From DATKZH01 sp964505295 (GTDB lineage Bacteria > Planctomycetota > Planctomycetia > Pirellulales > Thermoguttaceae), in contig CAZDHR010000208.1 in assembly GCA_964505295.1 (NCBI GenBank), positions 1-12,309 of the forward strand: a stretch of DNA of 12,309 nt. Direction: 5' to 3'. Position 1 is the stretch's first letter. Each line of letters starts with the position of its first letter. Below, piece by piece: positions 1 through 7,447 of this stretch. Made by a program: the position numbers and the translations under genes. Under the pieces are notes generated by a model. That model saw only the letters and a program-made list of their open reading frames with translations, was not told the origin of the DNA and made no database searches.

Positions 1-202
1 GGTTGACGTCAACACGGAATCGTAGTAGTGTAACTTTCCAGGAGACCAACGCCAGTTTCAACAATCAGAGGGACATCCCCAGCGAAACGGCAGGCGCACT
101 CAAAAGCACGCGCATATCCAGACGATCGAGGTGTAACGTTGCCCGATAGGCCGGCAGTGCGACCGAACGCGACGCCCCCCTGTTCGCTTCTCGCACAGGC
201 CC
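1..202. other. Gene-free left edge downstream of panB
   Basis: I see no supportable gene here. The stretch is visibly less GC-rich than the rest of the window. On the minus strand one frame is open from just inside the panB tail down to a stop at 9-11, but it contains no ATG, GTG or TTG start and resembles no family I know. I found no convincing terminator hairpin for panB. Confidence 0.5.
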
Positions 203-1003
203 CTATTCAAACGTCTGCTCCGCCCCCGGGAACGTGCCTTCGCGGACTTCGTCGCGGTATTGGGTGACCGCTTGGGTAATCGCGGTGCCGAGGTCGGCGT
301 AGGCTTTGGCGTGGCGGGGGACGCGGCCGGTGCCGAGGCGGAGGACATCGTGGATGACGAGGATCTGGCCGTCGCAGCCGGCGCCGGCGCCGATGCCAAT
401 GGTGGGGACGTTCACGGCGGCGGTGACCTCCTTGGCGATCTCGCCGGGGACGCATTCGAGGAGGATGGAGAACGCCCCGGCCTCTTCGGCCGCCTTGGCG
501 TCGGCCAGGAGCTTGTCCCGGTCGCGCTGGATGCTGTAGCCGCCCATCTGGTGGATGCTCTGCGGACGGAGCCCAAAATGGGCCATCACGGGAATGCCGG
601 CGGAGACCAGCGCGGAGGTGACATCGATCTGCTCAGGCCCTTGTTCCAGCTTAACCGCCTGGCAGCGGGTCTCCTTGAGCACCCGGCCCGCGTTCTCGAC
701 CGCTTTGAGCGTGCCGAGGTGGTAGCTCAAGAAGGGCATGTCGACCACCACTAGGGCGTGCTTCACGGCCCGGCCCACCATCTCGGCGTGGTAGATGATC
801 TGGTCCATGGTGACGGGCAACGTGTTGGGATGCCCCTGGACGACCATCGCCAGGCTATCGCCCACCAGGATGCCCTCGATCCCGGTTGAGTCGACCAGTT
901 CCGCCATGGTGTAGTCGTAGGCGGTCAGCATGGTGATCTTCCGGCCGGCCGCCTTCATGGCCGCAAACTTGCGAACGGTAATCCGACGAGGTGGGGCAGT
1001 CAT
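203..1003 (-). CDS. panB: 3-methyl-2-oxobutanoate hydroxymethyltransferase (ketopantoate hydroxymethyltransferase)
   Basis: PanB transfers a hydroxymethyl group from 5,10-methylene-tetrahydrofolate to 2-oxoisovalerate to make ketopantoate, the first committed step of pantothenate and coenzyme A synthesis in the cytoplasm. The 266-residue protein has the family's usual length and all its signatures: GDSLAMVVQGH at 48-58, DMPF at 88-91, KLE at 118-120, HFGLRPQS at 142-149, LLECVP at 181-186 and IGIGAG near 203. By comparison with the E. coli enzyme, the metal ligands are D49, D88 and E120, with K118 and H142 in the substrate site and E183 as catalytic base. One small oddity is KLEQGPE, where KLEGG is usual. 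The ATG at 1001-1003 follows an AGGA-type ribosome site at short spacing. The gene stands alone, divergent from the exported-enzyme cluster, with no panC or panD in view. Confidence 0.96.
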   Translation of the reverse strand: MTAPPRRITVRKFAAMKAAGRKITMLTAYDYTMAELVDSTGIEGILVGDSLAMVVQGHPNTLPVTMDQIIYHAEMVGRAVKHALVVVDMPFLSYHLGTLKAVENAGRVLKETRCQAVKLEQGPEQIDVTSALVSAGIPVMAHFGLRPQSIHQMGGYSIQRDRDKLLADAKAAEEAGAFSILLECVPGEIAKEVTAAVNVPTIGIGAGAGCDGQILVIHDVLRLGTGRVPRHAKAYADLGTAITQAVTQYRDEVREGTFPGAEQTFE

Positions 1004-1081
1004 CGTTCCTAACCGTCAGTTTGGGGAAGCAAGGGAATTTGGGCGATTTCCAAACGGCACGCCGGCTCGGCCAAACGAATC

Positions 1082-1109
1082 ATTATATGCCTGACCGGCT
1101 GAGTGCGAA
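1082..1109 (-). promoter_or_regulatory. Candidate sigma-70 promoter for panB
   Basis: Read on the minus strand, plus positions 1082-1087 give a perfect -10 box TATAAT. The hexamer TTCGCA (plus 1104-1109, four of six matches to the -35 consensus) lies 16 bp upstream of it. A perfect TATAAT is unlikely by chance in such GC-rich surroundings. The predicted start of transcription would leave a leader of about 70 nt before the panB ATG. This was read by eye, with no transcription data. Confidence 0.5.
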
Positions 1110-1167
1110 ACGGACCGGGGGCCCTAAGGACAGTCGGCAGCCCAGGCGGGTTCGGGTCCAAGCCAGC

Positions 1168-1198
1168 CCGGCAAGGGGCTCCAGTCCCCCGTTTTTCG
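1168..1198 (-). repeat. Possible diverged REP-like element between panB and the oxidoreductase gene
   Basis: On the minus strand this reads GCGAAAAACGGGGGACTGGA followed by GCCCCTTGCC. It shares the run of As, GGGGAC and a following AGC-like core with the clear REP-like copies near 7181 and 7419. On the plus strand it forms a short GGGG/CCCC stem (1175-1178 with 1186-1189) followed by a run of five Ts. It could equally be a weak terminator-like hairpin, but no rightward gene lies upstream of it. Confidence 0.25.
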
Positions 1199-1203
1199 CT
1201 GAT

Positions 1204-1232
1204 TTGACCAGGGGGTGGGCCGCAGATAGACT
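1204..1232 (+). promoter_or_regulatory. Candidate sigma-70 promoter for the Gfo/ceramidase/cytochrome cluster
   Basis: TTGACC at 1204-1209 (five of six to TTGACA) is followed, after exactly 17 bp, by TAGACT at 1227-1232 (four of six to TATAAT). It lies about 55 bp upstream of the GTG start at 1287 and points into the three-gene rightward cluster. Spacing and position are right, but the -10 box is imperfect and the call is by eye. Confidence 0.4.
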
Positions 1233-1286
1233 GGGGACTCGGCAAGGGGACCGTTTCGCCGCAGGGGGCTTCAGGGGGACGAGCGT

Positions 1287-2414
1287 GTGGCCGGAATCAG
1301 ACGTCGTGAGTTCATCGAGACCGGCGGCACGGCCGCGTTGGGGCTTGCCGCCTCGCTGGGTTGGACGGGTGCGACCGCCGGACACGCTGCGGAGCGACCG
1401 GCGATGAAGGACCGGAGCACGCCGAAGCCGCGGGTGAAGGTCGGTCAGATCGGCACGGGCCATGCCCATGCGGGCGGCAAGATGAGCACGCTCAGGAAGC
1501 TCGAGGCCGACTACGAGGTGATCGGCGTGGTGGAGCCCGACGCCGCCCTGCGCCACAAGTGGCAGGACCACCCGGTCTACCGCGGCCTCCAGTGGATGAC
1601 CGAGGAGGAGCTGCTGGGCACGAAGGGCCTTCAGGCGGTGGCCGTCGAGACGACGGTTCGGGACCTGGTGCCCACGGCCGCCCGGTGCGTCGAGGCGGGC
1701 ATGCACCTGCACCTCGACAAGCCGGCGGGCGAGTCGCTTTCGGCCTTCAAGAAGGTGATGGACGAGGCGACGCGGCGCAACCTTGCGGTGCAGATGGGCT
1801 ACATGTTCCGCAACAACCCGGCCTTCCAGTTCTGCTTCCGCGCGGTGCGCGAAGGCTGGCTCGGCGAGGTGTTCGAGCTCCACGGCGTGATGAGCAAGAT
1901 GGTCGGTGCCGCAACGCGACTCCAGATTGCCGAGTATCCCGGCGGCACGATGTTCGAGCTGGGCTGCCACCTGATCGACGCGATGGTCTCCGCGTTGGGA
2001 AAGCCGGACCGCGTGACGCCCTACCCGCGGCGCACCCGGCCCGCGCAGGACGACCTGGCCGACAACATGATCGCCGTGTTCGAATACCCCAAGGCGACGG
2101 CGACGATCCGCAGCGCGGTCGTCGAGGTCGAGGGCTTTCGGCGGCGGCAGTTCGTGGTTTGCGGCGACGAAGGGACCGTGGACATCCGGCCGCTCGAGCC
2201 GCCGCAACTGCTTCTGGCCCTTGCCGAGGCGCGCGGGCAGTTTAAGCGGGGCTACCAGGAAGTCGACCTCCCGCCGATGCCCGGCCGCTACGACGACCAG
2301 TTGGCGGAGCTCGCCCAGATCGTCCGCGGCGAACGAGAGAACCCCTACCCACCTTCCCACGACCTGGCCGTCCACGAGACGATCCTGCTGGCCAGTGGGC
2401 TACCGCTGGACTGA
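1287..2414 (+). CDS. Tat-exported Gfo/Idh/MocA family oxidoreductase
   Basis: This is an NAD(P)-dependent oxidoreductase of the glucose-fructose oxidoreductase/inositol dehydrogenase type, probably acting on a sugar or polyol outside the cytoplasm. The 375-residue protein opens with a twin-arginine signal: RRREF at 5-9, a hydrophobic stretch, and cleavage near A35. The nucleotide-binding motif GQIGTGHAHAGG runs from 53. The family's EKP motif appears as DKP (D144, K145, P146), and the C-terminal active-site segment is ELGCHLID with H228 and D231. The start is GTG, chosen because an AGGGGG ribosome site lies 8 nt upstream at 1273-1278 and because it includes the whole Tat motif. It is the first gene of a rightward set with a ceramidase-like and a cytochrome gene. 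The substrate is unknown. An antisense frame is also open across most of this gene but is a codon-bias shadow. Confidence 0.9.
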   Translation: MAGIRRREFIETGGTAALGLAASLGWTGATAGHAAERPAMKDRSTPKPRVKVGQIGTGHAHAGGKMSTLRKLEADYEVIGVVEPDAALRHKWQDHPVYRGLQWMTEEELLGTKGLQAVAVETTVRDLVPTAARCVEAGMHLHLDKPAGESLSAFKKVMDEATRRNLAVQMGYMFRNNPAFQFCFRAVREGWLGEVFELHGVMSKMVGAATRLQIAEYPGGTMFELGCHLIDAMVSALGKPDRVTPYPRRTRPAQDDLADNMIAVFEYPKATATIRSAVVEVEGFRRRQFVVCGDEGTVDIRPLEPPQLLLALAEARGQFKRGYQEVDLPPMPGRYDDQLAELAQIVRGERENPYPPSHDLAVHETILLASGLPLD

Positions 2415-2470
2415 TCGAGGGCGGTCGTGATACTGAATCCCGCGTAGCGAGCATCCCCTTACTGCTTGTG

Positions 2471-2532
2471 CCAAGCCGGGGGTTGCCCCGATACTGCTCG
2501 TTTTAAGCCCAGGGGTTGCAACCCCTGGGCTT
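2471..2532. repeat. Perfect 28-bp palindrome with a degenerate half-copy beside it
   Basis: The arm AAGCCCAGGGGTTG at 2505-2518 is followed directly by its exact reverse complement at 2519-2532, giving a perfect 28-bp palindrome with no spacer. Just upstream, 2472-2489 reads AAGCCGGGGGTTGCCCCG, a decayed version of the same arm. The palindrome sits between the Gfo and ceramidase-like genes. No T-run follows it on either strand, so it is a poor intrinsic terminator by itself, though the RNA would form a very strong hairpin. I take it to be a dispersed palindromic repeat that may also act as a transcript boundary. Confidence 0.75.
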
Positions 2533-2613
2533 GGAGGACGCGCAGCCGCGGGTCCGGTGTATTTACGGTATGGGGCTCAATAGACTCGGTCCGATGTCAG
2601 AGAGGAGTCACCT

Positions 2614-4017
2614 ATGAACCGCTTGATCTTGTGCGCGTTGCTGTTGAGCACTGCGATCGCGTGTTGTGCGGAATCGGCCCTTCCCGCAGACCAGCCTCCC
2701 CGCTTCCGCGTGGCCACGTTTCAGGCCGACGTGACGCTTCCCCTGGGCGACCGGCTCTACAGCTTCCCGCTGAAGACGGTGGAGCACCCGCTCTTGGCCA
2801 AGGGCATCGTGCTCGACGACGGCGGGAAGCGGTACGTGCTGTGCGCCGTCGATTGGTGCACCCTGCGAAACGCCACGCACCGGATGTTTCAGACCAAGAT
2901 CGCGGCCGCGGCGGGGGCCGAGCCGTCGTGCGTGGCCGTCCACTGCGTCCACCAGCACACGGCCCCGTCGTTCGACGGCAGCGCTCAGGAGCTATTGGAA
3001 AAGCAGAAGGACCCGCCCGAATTCCGCAACCTGAAGTCGGTCGTGGAAATCACCGACCGGCTGGCCGAGGCCGTTGGGAAGTCCGAGTTCCAGCCGTTTG
3101 ATACGGTGGGCCTGGGCCGGGCCAAGGTCGATCGAGTGGCGGCGATCCGCCGCGTGATTACGCCGGAAGGAAAGCTGTTGACGCGGTGGAGCGCGTGCCG
3201 GGACCCCGAGCTGCGGGCGATGCCCGAGGGGCCGATCGACCCGTTCCTGAAGACGATCACGCTCGCCCAGGGCGACAAACCGATCGTGCGAATGCACTAC
3301 TACGCGACGCATCCGCAGACCTTCTACCGCGACGGCCGGGCGAGCTACGACTTCCCCGGCATGGCCCGCGAGCGGCTCCAGAAAGAGGAAGGCGTGTTTC
3401 AGATCTACTTCACCGGCTGTGCGGGCGACGTGACGGCGGGCAAGTACAACGAAGGCACGCCGGAGTGCCGCGCGGCGCTGGCCGAGCGGCTCTATGCGGG
3501 GATGAAGGCATCGATCGCCTCCACCCGGCCGGTGCCCATGGATCGGCTCGAATGGCGCACGGTCCCGGTGCAGTTCACGGCGCGCACCGACGGCAGCCGC
3601 GACCCGGACAAGAACCGCGCGACGCTGGAGGACCCTGGAAAGATCTCCGAGGAGCTTCCCGAGGACCATCGCGAGAAAGAGCGCGTGCGGATCGCCGAAG
3701 CGCGGATCAGCGCCGCCGGGTGCCTCGCCTGCTACGAGCGGCTCCAGCAGCCGATCGAGCTGAGCTCGGTGTGGATCGGTCCGGCGCGGGTCGTACACTT
3801 GCCAGGCGAGCCGCTGATCGCTTTCCAGCACTACGCCCAGGGCCTGTTGCCTGACGAGTTCGTGGCCGTGGCGGGCTACGGGCTGGGCACGCCGGGGTAC
3901 GTGTGCACGGAGAAGGCGTTCGACGAGGGAGGCTACGAGCCCTCGGCCTCGGCGGTGGTGCCCGAAAGCGAGGCGTTGGTGAACAAGGCGATTCGGTACT
4001 TGCTCGGGGTCGAGTAG
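2614..4017 (+). CDS. Neutral/alkaline non-lysosomal ceramidase-like secreted hydrolase
   Basis: The protein resembles the N-terminal catalytic domain of neutral ceramidases, zinc amidases that cleave the N-acyl bond of ceramide. Substrate use in planctomycetes is unproven, so the role is a predicted extracytoplasmic amide or related hydrolysis. The 467-residue protein has a Sec signal in its first 25 residues; AIAC at 14-17 could be a weak lipobox. Family-like blocks follow in order: a His cluster H110-C-V-H113-Q-H115-T (zinc site), HYYATHP at 228-234, YDFPG from 245, GCAGDVTAG from 268, a PGEPL segment, and YGLGTPGY near 422 with a following GGYE. It lacks the separate C-terminal domain of long ceramidases. 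ATG 2614 follows AGGAG at 2603-2607 with 6-nt spacing. It lies 199 nt after the Gfo gene and 61 nt before the cytochrome gene, so co-transcription with the latter is likely. Confidence 0.82.
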   Translation: MNRLILCALLLSTAIACCAESALPADQPPRFRVATFQADVTLPLGDRLYSFPLKTVEHPLLAKGIVLDDGGKRYVLCAVDWCTLRNATHRMFQTKIAAAAGAEPSCVAVHCVHQHTAPSFDGSAQELLEKQKDPPEFRNLKSVVEITDRLAEAVGKSEFQPFDTVGLGRAKVDRVAAIRRVITPEGKLLTRWSACRDPELRAMPEGPIDPFLKTITLAQGDKPIVRMHYYATHPQTFYRDGRASYDFPGMARERLQKEEGVFQIYFTGCAGDVTAGKYNEGTPECRAALAERLYAGMKASIASTRPVPMDRLEWRTVPVQFTARTDGSRDPDKNRATLEDPGKISEELPEDHREKERVRIAEARISAAGCLACYERLQQPIELSSVWIGPARVVHLPGEPLIAFQHYAQGLLPDEFVAVAGYGLGTPGYVCTEKAFDEGGYEPSASAVVPESEALVNKAIRYLLGVE

Positions 4018-4078
4018 CGGGCCCGGGCGCGTGGGGCATCCACTTGCAAGGGTCGCTTCGAGAGCAAGCGTCGGAACG

Positions 4079-7000
4079 ATGAACAGCGACTACTTCTCCA
4101 GCCGCTTGCGGCTTCGCCCCCATCTGTTGCTTTCCGGTCTTCGTGCGCTACTAACACTCGTCATCCTCACCAGCCCGGCGCCCGGCATCGACGCGGCTTC
4201 CGAAAAAGAGATGAAGCAGGGTGTCTACGAGGTCAAGCAGGACGGCTACGTCGAGAAGATCGATCCGAACGTCGACTACAAGGACCGGCTGCCTCGCATT
4301 CCCCCCAGGGAGCCGGCCGAGTCGATGAAGGCGTTTCACCTCGTTCCGGGCTTTCGCATCGAGCTCGTGGCCGCCGAGCCTTTGGTCCGCGACCCGATTG
4401 ACTTGACGTTCGACGAGAACGGCCGGGCGTACGTCGTCGAGCTCACGACCTATGCGGAGCAGAACTCGGCCCAGTTCCTCTCCAAGACCGCTAGGGTCTC
4501 CTTGCTGGAAGATACCGACCACGACGGCAAATTCGACAAGACTACGGTCTTTGTCGACGAGCTGTTGTGCCCGACGGCGGTGGCGTGCTTCGACGGCGGC
4601 GTGTTCCTAGCCAGCGCCCCCGATGTGCTCTACTGCAAAGACGAGGACGGCGACGGAAAGGCCGATCTCTGCGAGGTGGTCATCACGGGGTTTGGGCTGA
4701 GCAATCCGAACTCGCTTCCCAACAGCCTCCGCTGGGGCCTGGGCAACCGCATCCAAGGCATGACCAGCACGACGGGCGGAGAGCTTCGGGCCGTGCGCTG
4801 GGAGAAAGGGGGCGAGGGACGCGAGGCCAAGCCAATCCAGTCGCGGGGGCGCGACTTCAGCTTCCACCCGCGCACCGGCGAGCTTCGTCTGGAAAGCGGC
4901 GGCGCCCAGTACGGGATGAGCTTCGACGCGTGGGGACGCAAGTTCGAATGCTCCAACAGCGCCCCCATTTACATGATGATGTACGAGGACCGCTACATCG
5001 CCCGAAACCCGTACTTGGCGGCCCCCTCCCCGCGCGTGGCCATTTGGAAGGACGGCAACGCCGTCTATCGGACCAGCCCGGTCGAGCCCTGGCGGATCCT
5101 CCGTACCGAACTCCGCTTGAAGGGAACGTTCACCGGGCCGATCGAAGGCGGCGGGACCCCGGCCGGGTATTTCACCGGCGTCTGCGGCACGACGATCTAT
5201 ACGGGCAGTGCGCTGCCGGAGGAATGCCACGGCAACGCGTTCGTCTGCGAGGGGTCGAGCAACATTGTGCACCGCCTGCGTCTGGAGCCGGACGGCGTCG
5301 GCTTCGCGGCGTATCGTACGGAGCAAAAACGGGAGTTCCTCGCCTCCGACGAGATCTGGTTCCGTCCCATCCAGCTCGCCCATGCCCCGGACGGCGCGTT
5401 CTACCTGGCCGACATGTACCGCGAGGTGTACGAGCATCCCGGGGCCGTCCCGCCGTCGGCCAAGAAGCACATCGATCTGTCGACCGGCAACGACCGCGGA
5501 CGCATCTACCGGTTCGTGCCCGAGGGGTTCGAGCAACCCCCGCCGGTGCGGCTGGGCGAGGCGTCGACGCCCGAGCTGGTCGCCCTTCTGGTGCATCCCA
5601 ACAGTTGGCATCGGCGCACGGCCAGCCGGCTGTTGTTCGAGCGGCAGGACCACAAGGCGATCGGGCCGCTGGGGAAGCTGGCCGCCGAGTCGCCGTCGGC
5701 GCTGGGGCGAATGCATGCGATGTACGCGCTCGACGGGCTGGGCGCACTCGACGCGGAGACGGTCCTCGCCCGGCTCGACGACGAGCATCCCCGAGTCCGT
5801 GAGCACGCCGTGCGCCTGGCCGAGCGCGTGCTGGCCGACTCGCCGGCCGTGCGTGAAAAGCTCTACGCGATGACCGGCGACGCGGACCTTCGGGTGCGGT
5901 ATCAGCTTGCCTTTACGCTCGGCGAAATCTCCGCGACGAAGGCAACCGCCGCGCTGGCCGCGATCGCCAAGCGAGACGTGGCCGACCGCTGGGTGCGGCT
6001 GGCCGTGCTCAGCTCGTGCCTCGGTCGGTCCGGGGCCATGTTCGCCCAGCTCGCGGCTGATACGCAGTGGCGAGCGACCAAGCCCGGGCGCGCGCTGCTG
6101 GAGGAATTGGCCAAGCAGACGGGGCTCGAAAACCGCGGCGATCAGGTGGCCGAGGCGCTCCGGACGCTGGAGGGCTTCCCCGAAAACGAGAAGCAGCTCG
6201 CCCAGGCGGCGGTCCGCGGACTGAGCAAGGGGCTGGCCGACGCGGGGAGCCCGCTGCTGGCGAGTCTGGGCGCGAGCGGCGGATCCCGGGCCGGCGACCT
6301 GCTTGCCGAGATGATCGAGCAGGCCAAGGCGACGGCGGCCGATTCGGGCGCGTCGCTCGACGAGCGCGTGGCGGCCATTCGCTCGCTGGGGCTGGCGCCG
6401 CTGGACGACGTGGTCGACATCCTCGCCGACATGCTCGACAGCACGCAGGCCCAGGAAGTCCAAACGGCGGCCATCCAGGCGCTCAATCACTTTGCGGAAG
6501 AGGACGTGGCCGAGATCATCGTCGAGGCGTGGCTGGGGTTTACACCCAAGGTACGCAGCGAGGCGGCCGAGGCCCTGTTCGCCCGGCCCGAGCGGCTCTC
6601 GACGCTCTTGGCCGCGATTCGCGACGAGGTGATCATGCCCAGCCAGCTCGACCCGGCGCGCGTCCAGTTCTTGATCGCGCACCCCGATCCGTCCATCCGC
6701 GAGGAGGCTGCCGGGCTCCTTGCCAGCGCGCAGCTCGCGCCGCGCGAGGAAGTCGTCAAGGCGTGGAGCGACGTGCTCCGGATGCGCGGGGACTCGGAGC
6801 GCGGCCGGACCGTGTTCCGCCGCGAGTGCTCCCAGTGCCACCTGCTGGAGGGCTACGGCGTGGAGCTCGGGCTGCCGCTCGATACGATCCAGAACCGGGG
6901 CCCGGAGACGATTCTCATCTCGGTGCTCGACCCCAACCGCGACGTGCTGCCGCAGTACCTCAACTACGTGGTCGTCACCGACGACGGGCTCTCGGTAACC

Positions 7001-7222
7001 GGCATGATCGAGGCCGAGACGGCCACCAGCATCACGCTCAAGCGGGCCGAAGGCGAAAGCGACACCGTGCTGCGGACCAACATCGACGAGCTGGTCAACA
7101 CCGGCATGTCGATCATGCCCGAGGGCAACGAGAAGCTCGTGACCAAGCAGGAGCTGGCCGACATCATCGCCTACCTGATGTCGGAAAAAGGGGACGCAGC
7201 TCTTTTCCGGAGGCCTGGGTAA
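4079..7222 (+). CDS. PVC-type membrane-bound dehydrogenase/cytochrome: propeller, HEAT repeats and c-type haem domain
   Basis: This is a large exported protein of the planctomycete/verrucomicrobial family that joins a dehydrogenase-like beta-propeller to a HEAT-repeat region and a terminal cytochrome c domain. It is thought to pass electrons from an extracytoplasmic substrate to a haem. From the ATG at 4079 (1047 residues) I see a signal peptide (hydrophobic 15-31, cleavage near A40). The propeller runs from MKAFHLVPGFRIELV (about 83) to RIYRFVPEGF (about 474), with HEAT repeats at about 499-865. The haem site is C917-S-Q-C920-H921, with GMSIMPEG near 1008-1015 offering a distal Met. A GTG at 4031 would add 16 residues before the signal peptide, so I prefer 4079, although its ribosome site is weak. 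The natural C-terminus seems to be ADIIAYLMSE; the last residues, about ten after MSEK, come from a REP-like repeat. Confidence 0.92.
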   Translation: MNSDYFSSRLRLRPHLLLSGLRALLTLVILTSPAPGIDAASEKEMKQGVYEVKQDGYVEKIDPNVDYKDRLPRIPPREPAESMKAFHLVPGFRIELVAAEPLVRDPIDLTFDENGRAYVVELTTYAEQNSAQFLSKTARVSLLEDTDHDGKFDKTTVFVDELLCPTAVACFDGGVFLASAPDVLYCKDEDGDGKADLCEVVITGFGLSNPNSLPNSLRWGLGNRIQGMTSTTGGELRAVRWEKGGEGREAKPIQSRGRDFSFHPRTGELRLESGGAQYGMSFDAWGRKFECSNSAPIYMMMYEDRYIARNPYLAAPSPRVAIWKDGNAVYRTSPVEPWRILRTELRLKGTFTGPIEGGGTPAGYFTGVCGTTIYTGSALPEECHGNAFVCEGSSNIVHRLRLEPDGVGFAAYRTEQKREFLASDEIWFRPIQLAHAPDGAFYLADMYREVYEHPGAVPPSAKKHIDLSTGNDRGRIYRFVPEGFEQPPPVRLGEASTPELVALLVHPNSWHRRTASRLLFERQDHKAIGPLGKLAAESPSALGRMHAMYALDGLGALDAETVLARLDDEHPRVREHAVRLAERVLADSPAVREKLYAMTGDADLRVRYQLAFTLGEISATKATAALAAIAKRDVADRWVRLAVLSSCLGRSGAMFAQLAADTQWRATKPGRALLEELAKQTGLENRGDQVAEALRTLEGFPENEKQLAQAAVRGLSKGLADAGSPLLASLGASGGSRAGDLLAEMIEQAKATAADSGASLDERVAAIRSLGLAPLDDVVDILADMLDSTQAQEVQTAAIQALNHFAEEDVAEIIVEAWLGFTPKVRSEAAEALFARPERLSTLLAAIRDEVIMPSQLDPARVQFLIAHPDPSIREEAAGLLASAQLAPREEVVKAWSDVLRMRGDSERGRTVFRRECSQCHLLEGYGVELGLPLDTIQNRGPETILISVLDPNRDVLPQYLNYVVVTDDGLSVTGMIEAETATSITLKRAEGESDTVLRTNIDELVNTGMSIMPEGNEKLVTKQELADIIAYLMSEKGDAALFRRPG
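7181..7210 (+). repeat. REP-like palindromic element, copy 1, overlapping the cytochrome stop region
   Basis: The core GGGGACGCAGCTC lies between arms CGGAAAA (7182-7188) and TTTTCCG (7203-7209), which pair to form a stem. The same core recurs in inverted orientation at 7419-7447 and in degenerate form at 7292-7320. This copy lies inside the 3' end of the cytochrome reading frame and encodes its terminal residues. Short stem-loops in inverted pairs like this are typical of REP elements mobilised by RAYT (TnpA-REP) transposases. That assignment is inference, and no such transposase is in the window. Confidence 0.65.
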
Positions 7223-7291
7223 AGCTGGGATCGTGGGTATTGTGTGCCTCGGCCAAATGAGCGAGCGGTCATGCCCCGTCTGAGTGAGACA

Positions 7292-7320
7292 AGGAGAGAA
7301 CGGGACACAGCTCTCTTTGC
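7292..7320 (+). repeat. REP-like element, degenerate copy 2
   Basis: GGGACACAGCTCTCTTT at 7302-7318 matches the core of copy 1 (GGGGACGCAGCTC then Ts) with one internal change. The flanks AGAGA (7294-7298) and TCTCT (7312-7316) can pair, so it keeps the same stem-and-core design with a different stem sequence. Compensating change in the arms suggests an old copy whose hairpin has been kept. It lies in the gene-free stretch between the cytochrome and the truncated gene. Confidence 0.45.
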
Positions 7321-7418
7321 GGCCGCGAGCAGTGGGGCGATCAGACGGCCGCTCCGCTTCGACTCGAATGCACGATTCGGACCCAACGAAGATCCGCAAA
7401 CATCTTGCCCAAATCCCC

Positions 7419-7447
7419 AAAAAAGAGCTGCGTCCCCTTTTTTCGGA
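7419..7447 (-). repeat. REP-like palindromic element, copy 3, inverted relative to copy 1
   Basis: Plus-strand GAGCTGCGTCCCC at 7425-7437 is the exact reverse complement of the copy 1 core. It is flanked by six As on the left and six Ts on the right, so the arms pair. Copies 1 and 3 therefore form an inverted pair about 240 bp apart, which resembles a BIME-type arrangement. The right edge abuts the first recognisable codons of the truncated gene at 7444. Confidence 0.65.

Noticed and set aside
9..209. Open minus-strand frame ending at 9-11, downstream of panB
   Set aside because: There is no ATG, GTG or TTG start in the frame and no family likeness; it could be a decayed gene end, but nothing supports that.
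1175..1196. GGGG/CCCC hairpin followed by five Ts as a rho-independent terminator
   Set aside because: The stem is only 4 bp and no rightward gene lies upstream for it to terminate; I list the region only as a possible diverged repeat.
1083..2375. Long open frame on the minus strand (430 codons) opposite the Gfo/Idh/MocA gene
   Set aside because: It is rich in Arg, His and Gly with no domain likeness and mirrors the codon bias of the real gene on the other strand.
2540..2600. A separate promoter for the ceramidase-like gene (TAGACT at 2581-2586)
   Set aside because: No acceptable -35 hexamer lies at 16-18 bp; the match is no better than chance.
4607..7420. A 937-codon open frame on the minus strand opposite the cytochrome gene
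   Set aside because: The translation is low-complexity Arg/Gly/His/Leu with no recognisable domain, while the plus strand encodes clear propeller, HEAT and haem motifs.
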